Below are positions 24,046 through 36,611 of a DNA stretch of 64,000 bases, piece by piece. The notes under the pieces were generated by a model that was given only the letters and a program-made list of their open reading frames with translations, did not search any database and was not told the DNA's origin. The stretch covers positions 18,992,965 through 19,056,964 of the forward strand of contig NC_092656.1 of NCBI RefSeq assembly GCF_032118995.1, given 5' to 3'. The stretch's first letter is position 1. The number at the start of each line of letters is the position of its first letter. Origin of the DNA: Asterias amurensis. Taxonomy: Eukaryota > Echinodermata > Asteroidea > Forcipulatida > Asteriidae. Made by a program: the position numbers and the translations under genes.

Positions 24046-27000
24046 ATGAATGTGATCCTTGCAGTGAAGCAGTATGTGGCCAAGATGATTGAAGAGAGTG
24101 GACCTGGAATGAAAGTGCTTCTGATGGATCGAGATACCGTGAGAATAAATTAATTTACAACAAAAATAGTCGGAAAAATAAAAAACTTTGATTAGACTCT
24201 TATTATAGAGGTGGGGATGGGAAGAGTCCGAGCGGAATGGGGGAGGGATGTCATTGTGCTTTTTGTTTAGAATTCATGAAAATCACATTTACATTAAGAT
24301 AAAACCATTTACTTGGAATGTCCCCGCAGATTGCATATTATAGAGAGGGCTTTACAAATAACAAAAGCCAAAGATGAACACCTACATGTACCTAGTGAAA
24401 AAACATTAAGTTTTAAGTTTAACATGTTTTGGCCATGCTTCCAAAATTGGGACGAAATTGCCACACACACACAGATTTGAAATATCATAGATGGAATCCT
24501 GTGCACACAATCAATCTAGCACTAGACCCAGTAACTGGGACGCTGTACTCCTTTTCTCAAAATTTTGACATCCTCATTCAAACTAGCTAGTACGACAGAG
24601 AATATCAAAATTTTGTAAAAAGGAGTATAGCGCCCCAGTTTACTGGGTCTAATCTAGCACAGTCTATTGCAACTTGCAAGAACATCTTCCATAACAAGCT
24701 GTTTTCCCACCTATTTTCAGATCAGCTATGTGAGCATGGTATATGCTCAGTCTGAGATTCTCCAGAAGGAAGTCTATCTCTTTGAGTTACTCAACTCCAA
24801 TGCCAGAGAAATGATGAAGCATCTAAGATGTATTTGTTATATCCGCCCAACTAAGGTAAGATCTACTCCTAGAACTATGAGGTGTGTTCCCCTATCGTCT
24901 CCACGATAGCAGAACGAACCTCATAGCTCTAGGCCAACGCTCTGGCAAAACTAGACTGAAGTTAGAGTTATCTTTCAGCTCTGATTTGATCCTGACTCAA
25001 GGGCGTTCACGAAGAGCTAAGAATGATCTCAGCTGCGAATCACTCTTTTATTTGCTAAGCAAAGTGTGTAATCACTATGGCAATGGACTGAGAAAGTCTC
25101 AGGCATATTAGAACAATGGGACCTGTTAAAGCAGGTTAGTTGATTCATTCACGCGTGAGAGTGATGTACGTGGACCAAAGTGGTCCCCTAAATCTTGGAT
25201 TACGCGGCCTATATTAACTAAATCTTCTTGAGATTATTCTTAGTGCTTTGTGAAATTAGCCCCCTGGGATGACATAGATGCCCTGGATGCTGTTGCCCTC
25301 GTTGCCCTAGTCTTTGCCTTGGTGTCCTTTCATGGGAACATGACAGAAATGGTAGCAATATGATTTAAACTGTTTCACTGACGGAAAAATTTATATACAA
25401 ATTGTTCTGCTGCAGGAAAACATTGATCTCTTATGCCAAGAACTGAAGAGTCCAAAGTATGGAATATACTGCATCTGTGAGTAACTTTCTTTTTAAGACT
25501 AATTTTTTTTCTTTTATTTTTCTAAAAGATTTGATAATGAAAACAAACGAGTAACGGGATGGACGCAAAGTGGTCTCCCTCATTGTAGACAGTCTAATGC
25601 TTTGTATTAAGCTTTATTAAAGATGTTAATAAGCATTATTGATCAGTGGTCAGGTCGGAGTAGTTGTGTCTTTCCTCGCCTCCCACCTCTAGGCTCTAGG
25701 ACCCAGGCATCAAATCACGTGGATTGGGTTTTCAACCCCCCTGACTGCATTGGCTTTCCCTGGAAGAATTCTCTGGGTTTTTCTCCCAAAACTAAATCTG
25801 AAACTTTCTGCCTTGTCCTCTCTCCATTGGGTTCTTGGCAAATTCACCTTCCGAGAGCCCTTGGCTTCACAACCGGAATAAATGAAATTAAATGAAGTTG
25901 AGCTGAAATTAATTTATTATACTTGAATGTGTTTTGAATTTACTAGACTTTAGCAACGTAGTAAGTAAGAGTGATGTGAAGAGGTTAGCTGAGGCAGACG
26001 AGCAAGAAGTTGTCAGAGAAGTCCAGGTACGTATGTAGTCAATCCCAGGCATGAGATTATCCGGTTTTTTCTGTTTTCAAGACTTTTTTATTGAGTTTTT
26101 TCTTTTAAATTGTATTAAGAATAAATCCTAGCGGTACACAGTTAAATATTTGAACTGTTTTAATTTTATAAAGAAGATTGATGTCATTTGTATGATGGAA
26201 AGGTATGATCAATACTCAACAGAATAGGATACTTTAGGACGCTAGGTGGCAGCAGACTTACCAGGTAAATGTCCAGTGTTTACGTAATTCCGAGCGTGCC
26301 CACATGACCGAGAACAATGTATTTTACCTGGTAAGTCTGCTGCCACCAAGCGTCCCAAAAGTCTCCCAGTGATGAGCACCTATGAGTGTACGCCAAAACT
26401 TAGTTTGGCTAGTGATGCTGGTTGTTGAGTGAGTGAATTCCAGTCTTTTGCAGTGTTGCGGAGTGATCTCGTTGAAGGTACTTGAACCTTTACTGTTTCT
26501 AATGTTTAAAACCTATTTTTATTGTAGGAGTTCTACGGAGATTACATTGCAGTCAGTCCTCACATCTTCTCCTTCAACATTGTGGGATGCTCACAGGTAA
26601 CGTTTAAACATACAAGGAACCAAACAGGAGACCCCTTTGCATATGACGCCACCTGTCATTGGCTGAGAGGTGTGCTTGACGCATACGCCTGGAAGATGGG
26701 CGTGAAGCTCTGGAGCTTTTCCCTTCTTCTTGACACACAATGATATCAGTTACAAATGTCGTGACCTTCTAGATGGGACTTGAATAATATAATAATAGTT
26801 TGGGGGGCTTATCATCCTTACTCGCAGCTCAGAGCTGAATTGCGAAGGAAGCGGCTACAATGTGTTCGAGAAGCAGGCATGCAAGGGCGCCTTTGGCTGT
26901 CAGCCACATCAACCCATTATGACCACGGAGCACAGCCAAGTTCGAAAGTGTTTGATTTTTCCTGAGGGAGGAAAACTGGATGGTCTGGAATCGCTTGTGG

Positions 27001-30000
27001 CACAGCAGAGAACCAATGCACAACTCAACTCACATATGGCCCCGGCCGGGAATCGAATCGAGGTCACCTTGGTGATAGGCGAGCGCTTTACACACACGCC
27101 AACCATGCCACCAAATTTGATAAGTTGTTATTTTCTTTCTAGGGCAACGTGTGGAAGACTGGCGTTTTGAACAGGATATGTGCCGGTCTTACAGCAGTCC
27201 TTTTATCCCTCAAGAAATGTCCAATGATCCGCTATCAGAACTCGTCTGAGCTCGCAAAGCGATTAGCTGAAAACGTCAAGGTGAGATCTTGAGACATTGA
27301 CCCTTAATTCACATGGGCCCAATTTCATAAACCCTGTGTAAGCACAAAAACTTGCTCAGCACAGAAAAGTATTGCTTAACAGAAACGGGGTACCAGCCAA
27401 AATTCCATAAAGTTTACATTGTTTTGATTGGTGCCCCATTCATTTTTTTGCTTAGAAAAGAAACTTGTTAATGAAATTGGGCCCGGATGTCATCACCTCT
27501 GATAAATCTTGGTTGCACCATTTTGGGATTTATGTTCCTCATGTGTTAACTGTGAATGTGAAGGTGTTGATTTTGATTTTGATTTTGATTACAGCAAGTG
27601 ATATCAAAAGATGCCGGTTTGTTCGACTTCAGACGGACAGATGTGCCACCATTGTTGCTCGTCCTTGATCGTCATAGCGATGCAGTGACTCCCCTCCTTC
27701 ATCAGGTGACTCCATTACTTCCCGTTCTTTATATCATCATTGGCAGATCTTGCTGTAGAATTAAGTCCAGCTCATACTCACTCAACTTTTGATAGAGAAG
27801 CAAATTATAAGAACTTACTCCGCAGTAGTGGAGTTAATAATGAGAAGTCCCCTCTCTCCAATAAGCGAAAGTAGAATGTCTTGGCTAATTTCTTACCTAT
27901 TTTGAATTTGTTGTTTGTGGTATTATTTTTGGATCGAGCCAATACTTGTTAGTGGTGATTTTAAACGATGTTGTGATGTTTGTTAACAGTGGACATACCA
28001 GGCCATGGTGCACGAGTTGCTCGGCATTCGTAATAATCGCATTGACTTGTCCAAAGTACCTGGAATCACCAAAGATCTGCAAGAGGTTGTCTTATCGGCA
28101 GAGCAGGATGAATTCTATGCAGCGGTACGTACAAAGCCTTAGCTTAAAGTCATAACATTAATATCCATCACTAACTCAGTGAAGCTCAAGGCACTTCAAC
28201 TTTCAGTATTTTCTTGCAAGGTGTTGTGGGATACGTATCTTAACCTTGACATGGTTGATTCTGGTATGCCGTACCATCTCCACTTAGACCAGCTGCTACC
28301 CTGGACAATTTTAAATCCAACCTCAAATCCCACCTATTTCAACTTGCATTCTCTCGTTCTTTGCAGTGTTCAGTTTTTGTAAAGCGCATTGAGATTTCTT
28401 CTAGTTATGTTTTGCGCTATATAAGATTGATTATTTGTTATGAATATCGTTATTTGTAGAATGTTTACAACAATTTTGGTGAGATTGGTGGTCGGATCAA
28501 GGAACTGATGGAGGAGTTTCAGCAGAAGAGCCAAAGTACAAAGAAGATTGAATCCATCGCTGACATGAAGGTAAGACGGCATTCATTGTATCTCCATGAA
28601 TGTTTAAGGTGAAAGGTTGGCACTCTTGTGCCGATTTTTATCCTCGCAATATTGCGGCAGAAAAGTGTTGCGATATTTGACATTGTCATCGCTGTTTGAA
28701 CAGAACTGACTTGATAGCTTTTGTGTTTGTAAAGATAGTGGATCTGGTTTTTGACTGGCCACTCTAAATGGACTAAGTCACAAACCTGGTTATTAGCCAG
28801 AGGTCCATTAACAGCCGCCAGCCGCCAACCCGGTCATTACAACGCAGTGAAGAGCGGCTCATCACACTGTTTTTGCTTAATTATTATTCTTTGATGGATC
28901 TTTTCATTAATTTTTTTTCTCAAATGAAAGACTACAACTTCTTTCACTACTTTGTTTAAACTGGACGCATCACTTCGTTAAATCTTGCAGGCCTTTGTTG
29001 AGAACTATCCACAGTTTAAGAAGATGTCTGGAACTGTATCCAAGCACGTGACGGTTGTAGGAGAGTTGTCGAGACTCGTTGGTTCAAACAATCTACTAGA
29101 GGTGTCTGAAGTACAACAAGAGTTAGCTTGCCAGAGTGACCACAATGAGTCCCTGAAGGTAAAGTCAAATGTTGGAAGAAGAAAGAGGAGATAATACTCA
29201 GGGATTAGATAAGACCCAGGGATGACAAATTCGTAATCTTCTTGACAAATCCTCTGCAGAAAATCTTGTTCATGCTTTCATTACATGCCGCCTTGATTTC
29301 TGCAATAGTCTTCTTCTCGGTCTACCTGACTCAGCAATCTCTAAACTACAGCGAGGTTAGAACTCGCCATCCAGATTGGACACAGCACCTTACAAAAGTT
29401 ACAAAGCGCTGTACATAGTTTCTACAATTAAACACAAGTTATAATAACTTAGCTTAGCAAAAAAGCAAATTAGTTTTTTACATGGCTTTGAAGGATTCAA
29501 GAGATGATGCTTAACGGATGTGAAGAGGTAGATTGTTCCATATTATAGGTGTGCTGACTGTGAAAGCTCGTTGGCCGGATCGCGTGTCGGTGTGGGGTAC
29601 ATGCAGGCTCATTTCCATTGTGTTTGTCAAAGATGTTGGTCAATGACGTCATGTGCAATCCATCTATATTTGAACTTTCTTTTGTTAGTAATAGTCCACA
29701 TTTAGGTACAGAGAATTAGATGCCCCATAGCCCACACACAATAGACCCTTCCCATGAAATATGTAAATTGCACATTTTGGAAATATGTAAATTGGTTGGC
29801 AAAATGAGGGAACATCGCGCTGTTTTATACACGGCTAATGGGTGCGTGACGCAGACGTGATTGCACGTCTGCTTAGTGCACAACTCTATGGCGTTTGCCA
29901 ACCAACGGTCTGTACGCATGCGTGAATGTAATTAGAATATTTCATGGGAAGGGTCCATTCACCATTGCTTTGTGATAAATTGCAACCCGTTTTTGTTTAC

Positions 30001-32803
30001 TCTGAGCAGAAGGTACGTGGTCTTGTGATGAGTGATAGAGTGAAAGAGCTTGATGCATGCTGTCTGGTGGCACTGTATGGTCTCCGCTACGAAAGACATA
30101 GTAACAATGACTTCATGACGTTACTGAGCGCGCTCAGCAGGAAGGGAGTCAGTGAAAGAAACAAAAGGGTTTGTAGATCATCTGAACCAATCAGAATGCT
30201 CCTTTATCTACTTGTATATCATCTGGACCAATCAGAAAGCTCCTTTATCTACTTGTATATCATCTGGACCAATCAGAATGCTCCTTTACCTACTGGTATA
30301 TCATCTGAACCAATCAGAATACCCCTTTACCTACTGGTATATCATCTGAACCAATCAGAATACCCCTTTACCTACTGGTATATCATCTGAACCAATCAGA
30401 ATACCCCATTACTTACTGGTATATCATCTGAACCAATCAGAATGCCCCATTACTTACTGGTATATCATCTGAACCAATCAGAATACCCCATTACCTACTC
30501 CTTTTCACATGTCAGAAGGTTGGGCTCTCCAATCTTCGACCTGGCACATAAAAAGAGAAAGTGTCCCAGCGGCAGTCCGTTCGTAAAAAATGAAAAACGT
30601 TAAGAGACGCTTTACTGTTACATGGTTAGAATTACTTCTATGACACAGTTTTTCCATTTTCATGCTGAATGCATCTATCCTAAAGCCCGGTTCATACTTC
30701 CTGCGAATGCGAAAGTGAAGCGAACTTTGGTGATGCAACAATTGGTACGCGCTCCTTTTCCCTTTGTAATGAAATTCGCATCGCACGAAGCATTCGCAGG
30801 ATGTATGAACCGGGCTTTATGCAAAGATGACGAATAACTGTCTCATTTAATTTTCTTGAACCATAATCATCTTGACCCCATCATTTGCAAATCCATGAAC
30901 AATTATATTTTCAATTTCTACCAAAGTTTTGCGCACTATTTGAAAGATGTATTGAAACTCATTCAGTGTTTCTGATGTATATTTTCTTAGTTGGTGAGAG
31001 CTGTAGTGGAGTATGGTGGTGAACGGAGCCGAGGGACGGATCTATTTGGTCAGAATAATCCTATCTCAAGAACGAGGAGGTTCTTCAAGGGACTCAAGGT
31101 ATTATAGAAAGCGAAATAATTTTCTGTAAACTTTGCTAAACATTTACCTGTTTCTGTGGACCGCCTGCAAGTGTGAACCTCCTATTGTCCCTATTTTGTT
31201 TAATACTCTTTAACTTTTTGGCAACAGCTCCCATTGGTTTTGTACACGTTTTCCAACTGTGGACCTTTCCTGAACTGTGGACTCTAGTGTCCCCTTTTGT
31301 TATAGGTCCCCGGTTTGAATGTGTATACCTACTCACCAAGACTGCCTCTAGCTACCAGGCGATCTCAGTTGTCTAGTGGCAAGACATCCACTTTAGAATG
31401 GTAATGGTAGTGGGTTCAAATCCCACTCTAATCTAATAATAAGCCTGTGGATTGTTTCACAGGACTCAGGGGGGGGGGGGGGGGCTGAGTGTGTCGAGTT
31501 TTACACACATCGGTGTGTGGGTAAACCCAAATGATAAAATTTGACTCAAAACTAATTACATAAGACGACAGAACAGTGTTTCTTGATTGTTGATGAACCT
31601 TAAAAAGAGGGTATGGTTTAGTCAGTCTCAACGTAGGTTTTGAAATTTTGGTAATTGTTTTGCTTGTTTATCGTAGGGAGTTGAGAACATCTACACCCAG
31701 CACACACCGTTACTGCAGGAGACATTGGATCAGTTGATTAAGGGGAAACTGAAGGAGGGAAGCTATCCATACCTCGGGCCAAGTCAACTCAAAGACAGGT
31801 GAGTCAATCGTGGCCATGACACCCTACGCAAGCATCTTCTGACAAGTGCCTCCTCTTAACGAATACAGAGTTCTTTACAATATCAGTACTTGGTTGGTCT
31901 GTAAGCAAGGGGGGCTAGTTCCCAGTCTTATTATTGTGAATACTGTTCCGGCTGGTCGTCTTAGAACAGTGCAGTGAGATCAGGTTACAAACAAGTAGGT
32001 TTCTTAAGTTTGTAGGGCTCCCTTCCAAACCTTGCCAGGTGTCTCTGTGTAAATTGATTTTCTTCATGTACTCGAGTTCTTATGTTATTTAGTTCTTATG
32101 AAGTAACCATTTTCATTTTTTTGTTTTCACAGACCGCAGGATATCATCGTGTTCATGGTCGGTGGGATTACATATGAAGAGGCGCTGGCCGTTTATAACA
32201 TCAATAAATCAACTCCAGGTGTGAGGATCGTCCTTGGTGGAACCACAGTACACAACTCACAGACGTAAGTTTCCTCATAATATTGACGTTCAGACTCAAG
32301 ACTAGCATTGACACGCCATAAACTCGTCTCCCAATTAAGGGATAGCACACAATTGGGTTTGTCACCAGAGCAGATGTCTTTATTGGGGTGTTGTGGCTAA
32401 GCGGATAAGAGCACCGAACTCAAGGCTCTGATGCTTCTGTTCAGCAGAGTGTGGGTTCAAGTCCCGGTCATGACACTTTGTGTCCCTGAGCAAGACACTT
32501 AACTATAATTGCTTCTCTCTACCCAGGGGTAAATGGGTACCTGTGAGGGCAGAGATGGATCTTGTGATTGAAAAATATTAATTTTGAAAAACATTATTAA
32601 TGGAAAAACAAGTGGGTTTTGAGGTTGGATTACAATGAAAACAGGGATTGTTTGTGACATAGTTTTAAGACAGAGAGTGTTCCCGTTATCCATAGAGGTT
32701 TATGACTAAAAGTTAAATCAAAGCAGGCAGTTTAAAGTATTTGTGTGGTTTCATTTTGAACAGGTACCTTGAAGAGGTTGCCATGGCTCAGCATATGTCA
32801 TGA
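24046..32803 (+). CDS. VPS45: Vacuolar protein sorting-associated protein 45 (Sec1/Munc18 family)
   Basis: Fifteen exons: 24046-24138, 24721-24855, 25416-25476, 25947-26026, 26528-26596, 27143-27280, 27595-27705, 27990-28124, 28460-28570, 28991-29158, 30010-30168, 30991-31098, 31677-31798, 32133-32264 and 32764-32803. All junctions are GT-AG and phases close to 553 residues (human 570). Diagnostic stretches are [20 protein letters not shown] at the start, [67 protein letters not shown], the very conserved [39 protein letters not shown] and [17 protein letters not shown]45 binds TLG2/syntaxin-16-type SNAREs and acts in TGN-endosome and endosomal fusion. The C-terminus after LEEV is shorter than in human. 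A second ATG lies one codon upstream at 24043; the 24046 start matches homologs. A 41-bp minisatellite follows exon 11 directly. The identification is firm. Confidence 0.97.
24521..24655. mobile_element. Small MITE in VPS45 intron 1
   Basis: TAGACCCAGTAACTGGGACG at the left pairs with its complement near 24633-24655, and the arms continue through GTACTCCTTTT and AAAATTTTGA. A fragment of the same family is near 43978-44012. Confidence 0.7.
25625..25895 (+). repeat. Dispersed repeat, likely SINE-like
   Basis: The motifs GGTTTTCCCTGGAA/TTTCCCTGGAAGAATTCTCT and TTGGGTTTTTC recur at 42360-42420, so this is a dispersed repeat. Its class is uncertain. Confidence 0.4.
26235..26358. mobile_element. 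Short inverted-repeat element (MITE)
   Basis: GACGCTAGGTGGCAGCAGAC...CCAGGTAAA pairs with TTTACCTGG...GTCTGCTGCCACC. It lies in VPS45 intron 4, directly beside the LINE fragment at 26375. Confidence 0.7.
26375..26475 (-). mobile_element. LINE fragment paralogous to 20990-21779
   Basis: ATGAGTGTACGCCAAAACTT and GAGTGAATTCCAGTCTTTTG match the sequences flanking the MITE at 21045-21429, here without any insert. Confidence 0.7.
26825..27120 (-). repeat. tRNA-like SINE, separate family
   Basis: The minus strand reads GGCATGGTTGGCGTGTGTGT, then GCTCGCCTATCACC and a B-box-like GATTCGATTCCCGG, as in a tRNA-derived head. It ends 20 bp before VPS45 exon 6. Confidence 0.55.
27316..27485. mobile_element. 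MITE, family C copy 3
   Basis: GGGCCCAATTTCATAAACCC and TTAATGAAATTGGGCCC bound a short interior with GCTTAACAGAAACGGGGTAC. Confidence 0.7.
28165..28450 (+). mobile_element. LINE 3'-end fragment (L2/CR1-like)
   Basis: It encodes the pieces [19 protein letters not shown] and a tail with AAAGCGCATTGAGATTTCTT...GCGCTATATAAGA, as in CR1/L2-type 3' ends. It is a remnant in VPS45 intron 8. Confidence 0.65.
29238..29372 (+). mobile_element. LINE reverse-transcriptase fragment
   Basis: The frame gives [20 protein letters not shown] followed by DSAISKLQR, a standard late-RT segment of L2/CR1-type LINEs. It is a remnant in VPS45 intron 10. Confidence 0.75.
29741..29958. mobile_element. MITE with AATAGACCCTTCCCATGAAA ends
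   Basis: AATAGACCCTTCCCATGAAA at 29740 pairs with TTTCATGGGAAGGGTCCATT ending at about 29959. It ends about 50 bp before VPS45 exon 11. Confidence 0.75.
30177..30499 (+). repeat. 41-bp minisatellite, 8 copies
   Basis: Units start at 30177, 30218, 30259, 30300, 30341, 30382, 30423 and 30464 (the last is partial). Each begins ATCATCTGAACCAATCAGAA and ends near ACTGGTAT. The array starts 9 bp after the last base of VPS45 exon 11. Each unit carries a CCAAT box. Confidence 0.95.
30681..30819. mobile_element. Small MITE, CCTGCGAATGCGA family
   Basis: TAAAGCCCGGTTCATACTTC pairs with the complement ending GAACCGGGCTTTA; the arms continue into CTGCGAATGCGA. Fragments occur at 3072-3180 and 43197-43345, and possibly near 43665. 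Confidence 0.8.
31335..31490 (+). repeat. tRNA-like SINE and poly-G tract
   Basis: CTGCCTCTAGCTACCAGGC, then GTCTAGTGGCAAGACATCCA and a B-box-like GTGGGTTCAAATCCCAC. It resembles 49975-50095, and a run of about 17 G ends it near 31486. Confidence 0.6.
32388..32572 (+). repeat. SINE, subfamily 2, with tRNA-Leu-like head
   Basis: It runs GTTGTGGCTAAGCGGATAAG, AGCACCGAACTCAAGGCTCT, a B box GGGTTCAAGTCCCGG, and then the body CAAGACACTTAACTATAATT and GGGTAAATGGGTACCTGTGA. It is truncated relative to 38640-39003. Confidence 0.8.
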
Positions 32804-32919
32804 GAAAGGCTCCAGACAGAGTAGAGACTCGTACAACTTCCGGAGGTACACAAGTACAGTAATACAGTTTGATCCATGACTGACTCACTTATTATGTACC
32901 AAGTGGGATGCCTCAAGCC

Positions 32920-33213
32920 CATAGAGTTATATATAAGAACTAGAGGGCGCACTGGTGATGCTGCTTGCACAAACGCCACGGGACCGCAAGATGACAAGCG
33001 CGCCATTCTGTACGCGCGTTGAATATGAAATACACGTTTGAGTTTTTTTTTATTGAACGCTCACGCGATGCGGTTTGTTCAACTTACAAAATGGCCGCAC
33101 AAACACATGCTGTGAGATGGCTGTTTTGTCAACTTAGAAAATGGCCGCCTGTGCCCATGCGGGGGCGCGTATATAGGCCAGTGCGCCCTCTAGTTCTTAT
33201 ATATAACTCTATG
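32920..33213. mobile_element. hAT-like MITE, family F copy 1
   Basis: Perfect terminal inverted repeats of about 36 bp (starting CATAGAGTTATATATAAGAA, continuing through CTAGAGGGCGCACTGG) flank 220 bp. The 8-bp duplication CTCAAGCC lies at 32912-32919 and 33214-33221. It sits in the 3' flank or UTR of VPS45. Confidence 0.85.
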
Positions 33214-33384
33214 CTCAAGCCTCACTTATACACAGTTGTTGCTGATCAGAACGGATCAAAAGCACCACATGATGATAATACATGTAGTATATAAATGTAA
33301 TATACAGTCTTTTTCGAGGGCACCCATTGACCAGTAAGATACTCAAGGAGCTTCAACAAAAACATAATTTTTTATTTTAATAAT

Positions 33385-33953
33385 GAGACTAATTTATGTA
33401 GCACCTTATCAAGATTTACAAGGTGCTGTGACCAGTCAGCAGCCACTGCCAAAAGAACTGGGGCAAACCCCCTTCTCCAAGCAATAAGAGTAACTGGGTT
33501 CAGACCTGCAGCTTTTTGTCCCATCATAAAGAAGCAGCAATAATGGATTTGGTGTCTTGCTTAAGAACACAAGCGGCACAGACGGGACTCGAACCAACAG
33601 TCTGCTGATCAGAATAGAAATGCCACAGCTTGAGTCTGGTGCTCTCAATCGTTTTGGCAAGACACGCCACAGACCTCTTGTTTTCATTCAGACAGTCCCC
33701 ACCCTGTTGACCCACCCAGGGCCCAATTTCATGGCTCTGCTTACCTTAAACACATAATCGGCGCTTACGGAAGCAGGGAATTCTGTGCTTACGGCAAGCG
33801 TATTTCACGGGTTAGCAGCGAATTTGGGCTTTTGCGTGTGCATGCTCCACGTTACTAGGCATTCTACGCTTACAAGGCTAGCGCAGAAATTCGGCACTTG
33901 CACGTAAACGGGGAAACGCGATCATAAGCAGAGCCATGAAATTGGGCCCTGGT
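33385..33953. repeat. SINE (minus) followed by family C MITE copy 4
   Basis: The stretch 33385-33650 is a subfamily 1 SINE (AGCACCTTATCAAGATTTAC, GGGACTCGAACC, CTGCTGATCAGAAT). The stretch 33718-33953 is a MITE with ends GGGCCCAATTTCATGGCTCT and AGAGCCATGAAATTGGGCCC (one arm each). Confidence 0.7.
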
Positions 33954-34272
33954 CATTTCATTCATTTAAATAAATGTTACAGCTTTACAGCGATTGAAAC
34001 CAATACATGGACATTCCAGTTAAAAGTGAGGTTTTTAATGTGTAGATAAATACAGTATAATTTAATGCATAATCCAATGTCTCACTTGTGCCCAATTTCA
34101 TACAACTAGCAAACGTTATGCTTAGCAAGAAATTAGTGGGGTAACTAGTATTTTATTTCTGCTAAGCATGATTTCGATGTGCTTGGGAAAATGCTCACTG
34201 CAGAATTCTGCAGGTTTCACATGAAACTGATTGATTATCAAGAAACTTTACACCACCTACTAAGTTTTTACT

Positions 34273-34633
34273 TGAAGACGGTGGACACTATTGGTAATTG
34301 TCAAAGACCAGTCTTCTCACTTGGTGTATCTCAACATATACATAAAATAACCAACCTGAGAAAATTTGAGCTCAATCAATCGTCGAAGTTGCGAGGAAAG
34401 AAAAAAACACCCTTGTCACACGAAGTTGTGTGCGTTCAGATGCTTGATTTCGAGACCTCAAATTCTAAACTTGAGGTCTCGAAATCAAATTCGTGGAAAA
34501 CTACTTCTTTCTCGAAAACTACGTCACTTCAGAGGGAGCCGTTTCTCACAATGTTTTATACCATTAACCTCTCCCCATTACTTGTTACCAAGTAAGGTTT
34601 TATGCTAATAATTATAGTGTCCACTGCCTTTAA
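34273..34633. mobile_element. TTAA MITE, family A copy 7
   Basis: The left terminus has lost TTAA (TTGAAGACGGTGGACACTAT). The right end CCACTGCCTTTAA is intact, as is the GAGACCTC palindrome. Confidence 0.85.
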
Positions 34634-36440
34634 TTGAGATTTTTTCTGTACAATTCTTTTGGAGGATGTGTTTATGAAGTGGGATATTTTGAGGATATGG
34701 GACGGTCTTGGACACTAGAGACTTGTTGTTGGGACAAGTTCAAAGTGTTACTAAGAATATGTAGCCAGAAATCACTGTCGACTCAAAAGTGGTCTTAGAT
34801 TTTGATAAACATGCTGACTATTTCGTAAATTCTTGAAAAATAGTGTATTGACCCCTTGCACGCGCGTCATACGTGGCGACTGATGCCACGCTCACCATGT
34901 TGGTGGGCAGTTAGGTTTACGTGTATTAACGCCGCGTCGCCTAAAATGCACACTTCACTGCATAAGGTGCAGCATAGAGTTGTATATGAAAATGCATAGT
35001 GAAATTGCCCACCAGTATGGCGCATTCAAGATTTTTCTGATGATGGCGTCAGGTGAAATGGGTCAATACTCTGTGGTTGGGCAAGGAAGGAAATTGTGTT
35101 TTGCTGTGAAGTATGTGTCAAATTTAAATGTCAAGTTTGTGAATGGATTTAAAGGTGAATTCATAACAGTGCTTATGCCAACTGTAAATTTATTGTAATT
35201 AAAGTACGTTGATGTAACAGTAATGTAATGTTTAACAGTGTAAATACATAGTCTTAATAAAACACTAAAATACATATCATGATATGATTTGTGTGTGAAC
35301 TTGTACTGCTTTATTAAAGTAAAAAATTGTATGAAAGATCTGTTGAAACAATTCTTTGATACTTAAGAAATTTAGCACACCCAATTTAGTCTTTGAGACA
35401 AACCAAGTGTTTTAGAGGTACCTGTTGGGGCAAATACATCAGGCTATTAAACAATTGTGTATCTAAATATTTCTGACATTGATTTATCCAATTTCATGAA
35501 TGAACTAATAATAAAATAAAGTAAATATAATTGTCAAAATAAATTTGGCGAGAAAACCACAACACACATAGATGCATAGTTACTACATAAAATTCTCTGC
35601 TAAAACTAAATTGTCACTGTTCTTATTTCATTCTGACTTATTTCAGAATTTGTTATGGTCTTAAGAAATAAATTATGCAGGTACGAAATTTAGAAGAAAA
35701 AAAAGGAAAATTTGCTTGACTACATGGGCTGACATCCATGTACATATGATACAGGTTTTTATAGAATTTCCAGGCTAACAACAATTTAACTAATTTTACT
35801 AAGGGGAAAACAATATCGGAAATCAGACTTGAGTAGAAAGAATATCATGGCTAATGACAGTTGTTTTAGTATAAGTTATCACACAAGCGAGTGGAATACG
35901 AAAAAATATAGCGCTTCTGTGTCGGCCGAGTTGGATATAGGACGCAGACGCGCTATATTTTCTGTATTTCCATGAGCGCACATGTGATAACGTGTTTATC
36001 TTCAAGCAAATTTGGCGCGTGACATAGAACACACAAGACGCATGGTAGTGATATTAGCCGTGCAATATAGGTTTTTATCACCACTCCATTCTGCCAATCT
36101 GATTGGAGGATTAGCGCGTACTTGAAGATAATGACAGTTGTTCAAACTACAAGAATTGTTCATGATGTAAATCAACAGTTGTAGAAAAGAAAGAACAGAA
36201 CTTCCGGTAATAGTTGAAGAAAATATTAAAATTTCTTTCAGAATATTTCATACATAATTTATAAGAAAAAGAAAAAATCAAATGGCAAGCTACACTTAAA
36301 TCTAAAGTGTGTTGGTTTTGTTAATGCACACCTTATTCAATGGAATGTTTAACATATTCAACCTCATCAAAAGAAAACCTAAAAAGTTAGTTTTGAAAAC
36401 AAATACTACTATACTTTTAAAATAGGCAACTTGGTATAAC
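34634..36440. other. Intergenic stretch between convergent VPS45 and ADPGK
   Basis: No gene is seen. An inverted repeat at about 35875-35993 (GTTATCACACAAGCG ... ATGTGATAAC; ATATAGCGC / GCGCTATAT) looks like another small MITE. Confidence 0.4.
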
Positions 36441-36611
36441 TGCCATCGATTTCACAAAGAGTTAGGACTCGTCTTATCTCGAGTTAGGACGAGTAACTCG
36501 TCCTAACTTTATATTAATCTTAAGGTCTGCATGCTACAGTGCAAGGTTGGGACTCGTCCTAAGTCCTAAGATTAATCTTAAGTTAGGAAGAGTTTTGTGA
36601 AATCGACGGCT
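36441..36611. mobile_element. MITE, family D copy 3
   Basis: GCCATCGATTTCACAAAGAG and TTTTGTGAAATCGACGGC bound CTCGTCCTAA-type palindromic arms. Confidence 0.75.

Noticed and set aside
29944-30390. 148-codon frame with [12 protein letters not shown] repeats
   Set aside because: It is VPS45 exon 11 read through into the intronic minisatellite; splicing at 30168 matches homologs.
30177-30499. CRISPR-like regular array
   Set aside because: There are no unique spacers; the entire 41-bp unit repeats, so it is a minisatellite in an animal intron.
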